From the NCBI GenBank assembly GCA_016185425.1, contig JACPNQ010000028.1, forward strand, positions 248,001 through 312,000: a DNA stretch of 64,000 nucleotides. Direction: 5' to 3'. Shown piece after piece: positions 52,141-61,569 of this stretch; positions within the stretch are counted from its first letter, which is position 1; every line of letters starts with the position of its first letter. Source of the DNA: Acidobacteriota bacterium. GTDB taxonomy: Bacteria > Acidobacteriota > Terriglobia > Bryobacterales > Bryobacteraceae. Made by a program: the position numbers and the translations under genes. The notes beneath the pieces are model-generated. The model saw only the letters and a program-made list of their open reading frames with translations, did not search any database and was not told the origin of the DNA.

Positions 52141-54219
52141 ATGAAGATGTTTCCGGTTCTGCTACTAACTGCGATAGGATTGACCGCCGTACCTTATTGC
52201 GACGCTCCGAAACCTGTCCAGGCCGAATTGCGGCGTGCCGCCGCCGAGTGGGATCGTCCGCAGAAGAAAGCGGAGCGGGAAGCGAACATACGTGCGATCC
52301 TCTCGGCGCTGGTGGAGAAGTATCCGGATGACATACAGGCCAATCGGCGGTTTCAGAATGATGCGAACCTGCCGAAGGACGAAAAGATTGCGCGATATCG
52401 CAAGCGGCTGGACGAGAAGCCGGACGATGCGCTTTCCATCTATCTATATGCCCTGACCCTTGGGGGCCGCGATGCGGTTGAGCAAAAGAAGTTATATGAG
52501 GCGGCGTTGCAAAAGGACCCGGAGCTGGCATGGGTACATATGGCGCTTGCCTATGACTACGCCTTCGGATCAACACCGGATAAGAAGAAGACCACCGGGC
52601 ATGTGGACGCCTTCTTCAAGCTATGCCCGACTTCCTACGACTTTTATACGAATCGGATGTTAGGCCAGTACGCCTCGCCAGACGTATTGCAGCGGGTGAC
52701 CGCCGCGCTGCGCGCACGCGTCGACGCCGATATCGATCCGGACATGTTCGGTATTTATGAACACCTGTGGATGCTGGAGTTCAAGGTTATGCCGCCGGCG
52801 CAGCACGATGCCTTGCGCAAAAAAGTAGCGGAGGATGTTGCGCGGATTCGGCGAATGACGCCGCAGATGCCGCTAGCCCGGCTGCGCATGGTTCGGGACG
52901 GATTGAAGCAAGCGAATGATACCGCGGGCGTGAATGCGGCTGAGGACGAGTTGATCCGATCATTTCCGGATTCGCCGGACGCGTGCCGGATGGTCGTAGA
53001 GCGTTGGCGAAACCAGCACCCATACCCGAAGCCGAACGAAGATGCGGCCAAGACGAAGGACTTTTGGCAAACGCTATATGGGTTGAGCGGTGAATGGATC
53101 GCGAAGTGGCCAATGGAGCCGCAGCCGCGCGCATCCCGATTCTCGTCCGCGCGGCAATTGAAAGACCTGCCGCCGGCGGAGCTGAAAGCGGCGATGGACC
53201 AGTTGCTGAACTTCCTGCGCGGCAACGAGGTGATGTATGGATTCACGCCGTATGAGCATGAGGCGGCCGAGGAGTATGTGGCGCGCGGGATTTATATCGA
53301 TGAAATACCGGCATTGGCGGAAGCGGGCCTGCCTGCCGTGAGGGAACGAACGGCACGGCAATTGGGAGATGGTCAATTGCCGGCGGAGATACGGAAAGTG
53401 GCCCGTGCGCCATTGCAGGCGGCGGAAATCGGGGCCGTCGACCTGCTGGCGCGGGCATATTTGAAGCAGGGTGCATCGGAAAGAGCGGGCGCGCTGGAGA
53501 AGCGCCTGGAGCCCCTGGTGGCGGACAATGAAAACGAAAAAGCCATGAAAATGCGCGCGGCGAGCCATGTGGCGGAGTTGGCCGGACGCAAGATGGATGC
53601 TTTCGTGTATCTGGAGCAGTCGCTAGAGGTTGGGCGGAAGGCGACGAACGATATTCAGAAGAAAAAAAACAGCGAAGTGCAGGCGGAGATGAAGCGGCTA
53701 TGGACTGCAATGGGTGGCACCGAAAAGACCTGGTCGATACGGACGGAGAAGAAACCCGCGGTGCTGGAAGCCAAGGGATCCGCCGGCTGGGCGGCGCCGG
53801 AAAAGAAGTTGGGAACGTGGGAGCTGTTCGATTTGGCCGGAAAGCCCTGGAGCAGCCGCGAACTGGCGGGGAAAACGGTGTTCGTCAACGTCTGGGCAAC
53901 CTGGTGCGGGCCGTGCCGCGTCGAGCATCCGGAGTTTCAGAAGTTGTATGAACGCATGAAGGACCGCACCGATGTAGCCGTCATCAGCTTCAACGTGGAT
54001 GAGCAAACGGGCATGGTGAAGAATTACATGGACGAAGGGAAGTTCACGTTCCCGGTTCTGTTCGCCGATCGGCTTACGCGCAGCATGTCCGATGTCATCA
54101 GCATTCCGCGAAATTGGTTGATTGACAGGCAGGGAGTTCATCAGACCGAGCAGGTTGGCTTCGCCGCCAGCAGCGACTGGGTGGACCGGATGGTGGAAGC
54201 GATCGAAAAGACCCGATAA
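52141..54219 (+). CDS. Exported TPR-like/thioredoxin (TlpA-type) protein
   Basis: A 692-residue protein. ATG 52141 begins a signal peptide (MKMFPVLLLTAIGLTAVPYC); an ATG at 52123 would precede it. Residues ~20-540 are alpha-helical with TPR-like character (LSIYLYALTLGGRDAVEQKK, AWVHMALAYDYAF). The last ~150 residues are a redoxin domain: LFDLAGKPWSSRELAGKTVF, active site W588CGPC592, VISFNVDEQTGMVKNYMD and the cis-Pro region SIPRNWLIDRQGV. Likely a periplasmic thiol-disulfide reductase fused to a protein-binding platform. It follows the ADOP permease by 28 bases and may share its transcript. Confidence 0.9.
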   Translation: MKMFPVLLLTAIGLTAVPYCDAPKPVQAELRRAAAEWDRPQKKAEREANIRAILSALVEKYPDDIQANRRFQNDANLPKDEKIARYRKRLDEKPDDALSIYLYALTLGGRDAVEQKKLYEAALQKDPELAWVHMALAYDYAFGSTPDKKKTTGHVDAFFKLCPTSYDFYTNRMLGQYASPDVLQRVTAALRARVDADIDPDMFGIYEHLWMLEFKVMPPAQHDALRKKVAEDVARIRRMTPQMPLARLRMVRDGLKQANDTAGVNAAEDELIRSFPDSPDACRMVVERWRNQHPYPKPNEDAAKTKDFWQTLYGLSGEWIAKWPMEPQPRASRFSSARQLKDLPPAELKAAMDQLLNFLRGNEVMYGFTPYEHEAAEEYVARGIYIDEIPALAEAGLPAVRERTARQLGDGQLPAEIRKVARAPLQAAEIGAVDLLARAYLKQGASERAGALEKRLEPLVADNENEKAMKMRAASHVAELAGRKMDAFVYLEQSLEVGRKATNDIQKKKNSEVQAEMKRLWTAMGGTEKTWSIRTEKKPAVLEAKGSAGWAAPEKKLGTWELFDLAGKPWSSRELAGKTVFVNVWATWCGPCRVEHPEFQKLYERMKDRTDVAVISFNVDEQTGMVKNYMDEGKFTFPVLFADRLTRSMSDVISIPRNWLIDRQGVHQTEQVGFAASSDWVDRMVEAIEKTR

Positions 54220-54246
54220 CCGGGCACGAAATCTTTTGTTTCACCC

Positions 54247-54274
54247 TTGCGGACCCCTTTGGCTTTGGTATATA
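54247..54274 (+). promoter_or_regulatory. Possible promoter of the TonB-dependent receptor gene
   Basis: TTGCGG (54247-54252), 16 bp, TATATA (54269-54274). The start point would fall near 54281, giving a leader of about 28 nt. It sits within a nested palindrome, so regulation by a DNA-binding protein is possible. Confidence 0.4.
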
Positions 54275-54305
54275 AACGTCCCACCACCAAAGATTAAAAG
54301 GGGTC
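54252..54305. repeat. Nested imperfect palindrome containing the receptor's ribosome-binding site
   Basis: Outer arms GACCCCTTT (54252-54260) and AAAGGGGTC (54297-54305) are perfect complements. Inner arms CTTTGGT (54263-54269) and ACCAAAG (54286-54292) are also perfect. They are separated by GG on one side and ATTA on the other, around a 16-nt loop. The right outer arm contains the Shine-Dalgarno AAGGGG for the GTG start at 54309. Confidence 0.7.
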
Positions 54306-54308
54306 AAC

Positions 54309-57300
54309 GTGAGACTTTTCCAACTAGGGCTCTGTATTTGCCTTGGCACCAGTCTGGCTTCGGCACAGGACACGCGCGGCGCTATTTCAGGGACCGTTAC
54401 GGATTCGCAAAAGGCGGCGATCGCCGGGGCGGCGGTGATCATCGCCAATACAGGTACGGGCACATCCACGAAACTGGTAACGAACGGCAGTGGGTATTAC
54501 GAGGCGCCGTTTTTGATTGCGGGCGATTACCGCATTACCGTGGAGAACGCCGGTTTCAAGAAGTCCGTCCGCTCCGGCATCACGGTCGGTATCGGCGACC
54601 GGCTGCAGATCGATGTGCAGATGGAGGTGGGCGGCACAACTGAGTCGGTGACTGTGACGTCGGAAGCGCCGATGCTCGATACGAACTCGGTGACCACTGG
54701 CCGGTCGATGACGCACCGCGAAATCATGGATCTGCCAGTGTTGGGCAACAACATCTCGATGCTTGCGCGAATCGCGCCGGGCGTGCAGGTGCCGGGGACG
54801 ACGCAGTTCCTGGTGCAGGGGCAAGTGGGCGGCGGCTCGGCTTATTCTGCGCCCGGCGGTGTTGGCGGAAACGAATGGTCGATGGATGGCGCGTCGACCA
54901 ACGGCACGGACCGCCGCACTGCGATCATGCCTAGCCCGGATATCGTTGACGAATTCAAGATCGAAACTTCAAATTTCGATGCGTCATTCGGCCACTCCAC
55001 GGGCCTGAACGTTTCCATGTCGACAAAGGCCGGTACAAACGGTTTGCACGGATCGGCAACGTATCAATACTTCAATCAGCGCTGGAATGCGGCCTCCTTC
55101 TTTGTGAAGCAGAGCCGTTGGGCGCAGGTGGCAACGTTGCGCAACTCCGGCAAGTTCGCTGAGGCGGAGGCTCTAGCCGACTCGCCGATGCTCCCGGCCG
55201 GACACACGAACAACTATCACGGCACCGTCAGCGGGCCAGTCGTAATTCCGAAAATCGTTGACGGCAGGAACAAGCTCTTCTTCTTCCTCGGGTATTCCGG
55301 TCTGAAGAACAAGCAGGCGGCGCGCCCCAGTGAAATCAACTACACGGTGCCAACCGTGGCCATGCGCAATGGCGACTTCTCGCAACTGCTCCAGGTAGCC
55401 GTGAGCCCGGCACGTTATCAGGTCTACGATCCATTGACCACGCGTCCCGATCCTGCCCGGCCCGGTCACGTCGTCAGAACACCCTTCGCAGGCAATATCC
55501 TGCCAAGGGCTCGTATGCAGAATCCGATGTACGACTTCTACACGAAGCGAATGCCGCTGCCAAACAACGATCCAGCAAGCCCGGCGCTGGAACCGTTGAA
55601 CAACTACCTGGCCACGGGCATGCCAAACAACGTCACCTACAGTTCCTGGAACAATCGCATCGATTACCAGGCGACCGGCAAGCACCGCTTCTTCTTCCGC
55701 TGGCTGAAGAGCAGCTACCTGGAGGATGCGCAGGACTACACGTATGAAACGGAGCCGGGGCTGATGGCGTGGAACGAGAAGCGGCCTTCAAAGACAGCCG
55801 CCGTCGACTGGACCTATACGATAAGCAGTTCGACGGTGATGAATGTCTCCGTCGACGCGACGCAGTTTCTAATCCAGAATCAGCGATTGGGTACACGCAA
55901 ATACAAGCCGAGCGACGCGGGCTTGCCCTCCTACATGGATGCGAAGTGCGCTTCGAGCTGCGTAATGCCGCGCGTAAACTGGATCGGAATGCCCTATTGG
56001 GGTGACGCGAATCAAAGTATTATGAGCACCAATGTCGACCCGGGTCCGATCGGCCGGCAACAGGCTCTCAAATACAACGTCACTCACATCCGCGGCTCGC
56101 ACTCGCTTCGCGCCGGTATTGATTTCCGTCAACACTACCGCACCAACATTCAGAACGGCGGATTTACTTCCGGCCAGTTCTCTTTCGCCAATACGTACGT
56201 CCGGAAGGACGAAGACGGTTTCAACGCTGCCGGCACGCTCGGCCTCTCGTGGGCAACGTTCGCACTCGGCATTCCGACGGGTATGTCGGTCGACACGAAC
56301 GATACGTTCGCTTTGATGAACCCTTACTACGGGTGGTATGGACAGGACACATGGCGCGTGACCCGCAACCTGTCGCTGACCTACGGCCTCCGCATGGAAT
56401 ACGAGCTCGGCCCGGCGGAACGCTACAACCGTGCGATCGCATCGTTTGACCCGGCATTGACTCTACCCATCACCGCTGCGGCACAGGCGGCTTATGCGGC
56501 GAATCCGCTGCCCGAAGTGCCGGCGAGCCAGTTCATCGTGAAGGGCGGCAATCTGTATGCGGGCGCGAATGGAGCCGACCGCAGACTGTGGCGCAACGAA
56601 TTGATGTGGCTGCCACGACTCTCCGCAGCCTATTCTCTAAACAGCAAGACCGTGCTTCGTGGCGGCTACGGAATCTACTACGACACCCTGAACGCATTAA
56701 ACCAGGGCCCCGATCAATACGGGTATTCACGAACGACAAACACTGTCCTGACGAACGACTTCGGCCAGACTTGGCGCGCTGGCGATCCGGCGAACGGGGT
56801 TTCCCCGCTTCGCGATCCATTCCCTGTTCGTGCCGATGGCACACGTTTTGATACGCCGTTCAAGAACGGCTTGGGCGAAATGGCCCGCGTTGGACAAGGC
56901 TTCACGTATACCGACTATAATCGGCAGCATCCGCGCGTGCAGCGTTGGCGGGTCGGCGTGCAGCGGGAGCTGGGCAGCAACATGATTCTGGAAGCTTCTT
57001 ACTGGGGCCAGTGGGGAGACCGCATTTTCGTGACGAGCCCTACGACTCTCAAGGAAGATCCGTTGCCGCAGTCCTATTGGGCCACCGGGAATGTTCGCAA
57101 TAATGCCATCGCTACGGAGTTGAACCGCCAAATCCCGAACCCGTTTTACATCGGCAACTTCGCTTCGCTGCAATCCTCGAATCCTCTCCTCTATCAGCAG
57201 CTCTCGACGCTCGGGGCATTCCAAAGTACAACCGTCGCCAAGAACCGCCTGCTCAGGCAGTTCCCGCAAATGAACGGTCTCAACAACAACTCTTCGCCGG

Positions 57301-58004
57301 CCGGCAAGGCCAGGACCAACGCCTTCGAGTTCAATTTCCAGCGCCGCATGTCGAAAGGTTTCAACCTGAATCTCTCCTACACGCGGATGTATCAGTCCAA
57401 CAAGACCATCTTCGAGAACGAGTTCAACACCGAGCCGACAATCTTCTGGCCGAGCGATACCGCCCGTCCGCACCGCCTCACGGGGACCGCGATTATCGAG
57501 CTGCCGTTCGGCAAGGGCCGCGCGATGTTCCAGACGGGCATCTTGAATCACATCCTCGGTGGCTGGCAGACGGCGCTGACGTACGAGTTCCAGAACGGGC
57601 CGTTGCTCGCTTGGGGCAACAACTTCTATTACGGCGACATCAACAGCTTCGAGACGGACGCGACCTCCACCGCGAAGACGCTGAATCAGTGGTTCAATAC
57701 AGGACTGCAGTTTGAGCGCAATGCGAATAATCAGCCGGCCGCGTTTCACACACGCATCTTTCCGCGCTACTTCAATGGTTTGCGTGCGGATGGCTTGAAT
57801 CAGTGGAACGGTAACCTTTTGCGTGAATTCAAGGTCGTGGAAAGAATGCGCCTTCAATTCCGGGCAGACATCATCAACTTGCAAAACCGTTCGCAGATGA
57901 ATCCACCCGAACTGAACGCGACATCGACCAATTTCGGCCGCGTCACCAGCCAGACCTCTTCGCTGAACCGCTTCTATCAAGTCCAGATGCGGTTGCAGTT
58001 TTAA
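54309..58004 (+). CDS. TonB-dependent receptor, Oar-like
   Basis: A 1231-residue outer membrane receptor starting at GTG 54309 (AAGGGG five bases upstream). Signal peptide MRLFQLGLCICLGTSLASAQ. A carboxypeptidase-like regulatory domain covers ~22-105 (GAISGTVTDSQKAAIAGAAV), the plug ~115-230 (RSMTHREIMDLPVLGNNISM, NEWSMDGASTNGTDRR), and the rest is the barrel, closing with FYQVQMRLQF and terminal Phe for BAM recognition. Acidobacteria use many such receptors for uptake of complex organic matter. The galactonate-dehydratase-like gene follows 15 bases on, suggesting a sugar-acid or glycan substrate. It is an intact homologue of the remnant at 22863. Confidence 0.93.
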   Translation: MRLFQLGLCICLGTSLASAQDTRGAISGTVTDSQKAAIAGAAVIIANTGTGTSTKLVTNGSGYYEAPFLIAGDYRITVENAGFKKSVRSGITVGIGDRLQIDVQMEVGGTTESVTVTSEAPMLDTNSVTTGRSMTHREIMDLPVLGNNISMLARIAPGVQVPGTTQFLVQGQVGGGSAYSAPGGVGGNEWSMDGASTNGTDRRTAIMPSPDIVDEFKIETSNFDASFGHSTGLNVSMSTKAGTNGLHGSATYQYFNQRWNAASFFVKQSRWAQVATLRNSGKFAEAEALADSPMLPAGHTNNYHGTVSGPVVIPKIVDGRNKLFFFLGYSGLKNKQAARPSEINYTVPTVAMRNGDFSQLLQVAVSPARYQVYDPLTTRPDPARPGHVVRTPFAGNILPRARMQNPMYDFYTKRMPLPNNDPASPALEPLNNYLATGMPNNVTYSSWNNRIDYQATGKHRFFFRWLKSSYLEDAQDYTYETEPGLMAWNEKRPSKTAAVDWTYTISSSTVMNVSVDATQFLIQNQRLGTRKYKPSDAGLPSYMDAKCASSCVMPRVNWIGMPYWGDANQSIMSTNVDPGPIGRQQALKYNVTHIRGSHSLRAGIDFRQHYRTNIQNGGFTSGQFSFANTYVRKDEDGFNAAGTLGLSWATFALGIPTGMSVDTNDTFALMNPYYGWYGQDTWRVTRNLSLTYGLRMEYELGPAERYNRAIASFDPALTLPITAAAQAAYAANPLPEVPASQFIVKGGNLYAGANGADRRLWRNELMWLPRLSAAYSLNSKTVLRGGYGIYYDTLNALNQGPDQYGYSRTTNTVLTNDFGQTWRAGDPANGVSPLRDPFPVRADGTRFDTPFKNGLGEMARVGQGFTYTDYNRQHPRVQRWRVGVQRELGSNMILEASYWGQWGDRIFVTSPTTLKEDPLPQSYWATGNVRNNAIATELNRQIPNPFYIGNFASLQSSNPLLYQQLSTLGAFQSTTVAKNRLLRQFPQMNGLNNNSSPAGKARTNAFEFNFQRRMSKGFNLNLSYTRMYQSNKTIFENEFNTEPTIFWPSDTARPHRLTGTAIIELPFGKGRAMFQTGILNHILGGWQTALTYEFQNGPLLAWGNNFYYGDINSFETDATSTAKTLNQWFNTGLQFERNANNQPAAFHTRIFPRYFNGLRADGLNQWNGNLLREFKVVERMRLQFRADIINLQNRSQMNPPELNATSTNFGRVTSQTSSLNRFYQVQMRLQF

Positions 58005-58019
58005 CCTTCAGGAGACTCT

Positions 58020-59237
58020 ATGATGGACACCAAGTTTGACCGCCGCTCTCTGTTCCGCGGCGCGCTGGGTACGGCCGGTATTCTCGGCATAGAATCGACA
58101 TTCGGGGCGTTGCGCACGGACGCCGCGGCCGTCGGGCCGAAAGACAAAATCAAGGTCACGAAGATCGAATCGTTCGTGTTGAAGAATTCGTGGGTCTTCG
58201 TGAAGATCTCGACGGACGCCGGTATTACGGGCTGGGGCGAGATGCTGAAGGACGACGCGAAGGCGTGCGCGGCGGGTGCGTTGGAAGTCGGCAACTACCT
58301 GATCGGACAGGACCCGACTCGCGTCACCTTTCACTGGCAGGCGATTCATCGCGGCGCCTTCTATCGCGGCGGCCCGATCAAGACCGCCATCTCCAGCGGT
58401 ATTGACCAAGCCCTTTGGGATATCACCGGCAAGGTGTACGGGGTGCCTGTGCACCGGTTGCTGGGCGGGCCAACGCGGGACCGGGTTCGCGTTTACGGTG
58501 TGCTGAATGAAAAAACCGGCGTCAACGCCATCAAGGTCGGCCCGCGCGGCAAGTTGCGCAGCCCGTTTAAGTACAACGAAGGCATGATGTTTGTCGAGGA
58601 GGTCGCTGAACGCTTCAAGGCCCTCCGCGAGAAGGTCGGCAAAGGTGTCGATATCGGCATCGACTTCCATGGCGCTGTCGAGCCGCCAACCGCCATGCGC
58701 CTGGTCCATGCCCTCGAACCCTACGAGCCCTGGTTCTACGAGGAAGTCGTGCAGGCCCTGAACGTCGACGTCATGGCCGAAATCGCCAAGAAGACGCACA
58801 TCCCGCTGGCCACCGGAGAGCGAATTTTCACCAAGTGGGGGTTCCGCGAAATCATCGAGAAGCGCGCCGCCCAAATCCTCCAGCCTGATATCTGCTACGC
58901 GGGCGGCATCACCGAATTGAAGGTGATAGCGGGTATGGCAGAGGCCTACTACAACCCAATCGCTCCGCACAATCCGCAGGGGCCCTGCTCGCTGGCGGCC
59001 AGCCTGCAAATCGCCGCCTCCGTACCCAATTTCCTCATCCAGGAACGGGGCGACAACGAGTACTCCGACTTGCTGGCTAAACCATTGCCGCCTGTGGAGA
59101 AAGGCCACCGGCCAATCCTCACCGAGCCGGGCCTCGGCATTACCATCGATGAGAATAAGCTAATGTCGCAGGTCGGCGAACCGCGGCCTTACCGTACGGT
59201 CTTCGATACCGACGACGGATCGGTGGTCGATTGGTAG
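58020..59237 (+). CDS. Galactonate-dehydratase-like enolase-superfamily enzyme with Tat-like leader
   Basis: A 405-residue protein with AGGAG upstream. The N-terminus has a twin-arginine pattern (FDRRSLFRGALGTAGILG), unusual for an enzyme class that is normally cytoplasmic. The barrel matches D-galactonate dehydratase: Asp and His in GIDFHGAVEPPTAM, Glu in YEPWFYEEVVQAL, Glu in IPLATGERIFTKWG, and the His acid in IAPHNPQGPCSLAA. Predicted reaction is dehydration of an aldonic acid to a 2-keto-3-deoxy acid. It is directly downstream of the TonB receptor. A second enolase-superfamily gene is at 41922, only distantly similar. Periplasmic location is inferred from the leader alone. Confidence 0.88.
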   Translation: MMDTKFDRRSLFRGALGTAGILGIESTFGALRTDAAAVGPKDKIKVTKIESFVLKNSWVFVKISTDAGITGWGEMLKDDAKACAAGALEVGNYLIGQDPTRVTFHWQAIHRGAFYRGGPIKTAISSGIDQALWDITGKVYGVPVHRLLGGPTRDRVRVYGVLNEKTGVNAIKVGPRGKLRSPFKYNEGMMFVEEVAERFKALREKVGKGVDIGIDFHGAVEPPTAMRLVHALEPYEPWFYEEVVQALNVDVMAEIAKKTHIPLATGERIFTKWGFREIIEKRAAQILQPDICYAGGITELKVIAGMAEAYYNPIAPHNPQGPCSLAASLQIAASVPNFLIQERGDNEYSDLLAKPLPPVEKGHRPILTEPGLGITIDENKLMSQVGEPRPYRTVFDTDDGSVVDW

Positions 59238-59251
59238 GTAGGCTTCCTAAG

Positions 59252-59268
59252 GTCAATTTTTCATTGAC
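59252..59268. repeat. Short inverted repeat GTCAAT-N5-ATTGAC
   Basis: A perfect 6-bp dyad 14 bases after the dehydratase stop. Its right arm overlaps TTGACG (59264-59269), a possible -35 for the downstream metzincin-like gene, so it may be an operator or a weak terminator hairpin. Confidence 0.3.
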
Positions 59269-59379
59269 GGCCACATCTTTTGCGTGGTTGAATAGTGCAT
59301 ATCCGACTGGATGCACGAAAAGGAGTCCGGTCCACTTTTGTTCTTGGCGCGATATTTCGCAAAGGAAGTCTTTACCGCT

Positions 59380-60228
59380 ATGGCTCGCCTGATTAAGGGT
59401 CGTTTCTTCATTCTCGTTGCTGGTGCTCTGTCCCTTGGTGTTGCTGTCAACGTCGCAATGGCGTCGCATTCTTGGGGTGGTTACCACTGGGCTCGCACTG
59501 CGAATCCATTTACACTAAAGGTCGGTGACAACTTGACGACTGCGGATTGGAAAGGTCACCTTTCGCAAGCGTCGCAAGACTGGAACGCAGGGACCCCCCT
59601 TATAGTTCGGACTTCGGTCGTCCCCGGGCAGTCCAACAGGAATTGCCGGATGGTGAGTGGCACGACTCAAGTTTGCAACGCCGCATACGGCTTCAACGGC
59701 TGGCTGGGGCTGGCAACCATAAGCATCACAGGTGGTACGCATATCACGCAAGGTTCCGCGAAGATGAATGACTCTTACTTCAATACCGGAACTTACAACA
59801 ACACGAACGAGCGGCAGCACGTTATGTGTCAGGAAGTGGCACACACCTTCGGCCTCGACCATCAGTCTACGGATGGTAGTTCCCAGAATTCGTGCATGGA
59901 TTATTTCTCGAACACCGGCGCGAATGCCGGGAGCGCGCTCAGCACCCAGCCAAACCAACATGACTTCGACGAGTTGGCGCTCATCTACGCACACCTCGAC
60001 TCCACGACCACGGTGGCATCGGCGCCAAGCAAATCATCGGCTGCCGACAACGCTGACGATGATCCCAATAGCTGGGGCATGCTGGTCAGTCAATCGAACA
60101 ATGGTCGTAGCTCGACGTACGAAGCGTACGATAGAGACGGCACAAAAACCGTGAGGCATGTTTACTGGACACTGGAAGCCGCATCGAAGTGCCCGGGCTG
60201 CGATCACCGTTACGACGGCGGTCACTAG
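59380..60228 (+). CDS. Secreted metzincin-like metalloprotease with Gln for the first zinc His
   Basis: A 282-residue protein. ATG 59380 starts a good signal peptide (ARLIKGRFFILVAGALSLG, MASHSW cleavage zone); an ATG at 59311 would add a poor 23-residue extension. The extended metzincin motif HExxHxxGxxH is present as CQ151EVAH155TFGLDH161, with Gln replacing the first His; Glu152, His155, Gly158 and His161 are kept. A downstream Met-turn (SCM173DYF) supports the fold. Cys in front of Gln and elsewhere suggest disulfides. Whether zinc binds and peptides are cleaved is unknown. The C-terminus ends in a small Cys/His segment (CPGCDHRYDGGH). No linked partner gene; convergent with the DUF1552 gene. 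Confidence 0.82.
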   Translation: MARLIKGRFFILVAGALSLGVAVNVAMASHSWGGYHWARTANPFTLKVGDNLTTADWKGHLSQASQDWNAGTPLIVRTSVVPGQSNRNCRMVSGTTQVCNAAYGFNGWLGLATISITGGTHITQGSAKMNDSYFNTGTYNNTNERQHVMCQEVAHTFGLDHQSTDGSSQNSCMDYFSNTGANAGSALSTQPNQHDFDELALIYAHLDSTTTVASAPSKSSAADNADDDPNSWGMLVSQSNNGRSSTYEAYDRDGTKTVRHVYWTLEAASKCPGCDHRYDGGH

Positions 60229-60252
60229 TTTCGAGAGATCGCGAATAGCCGG

Positions 60253-61565
<1,313 letters not shown>

Positions 61566-61569
<4 letters not shown>

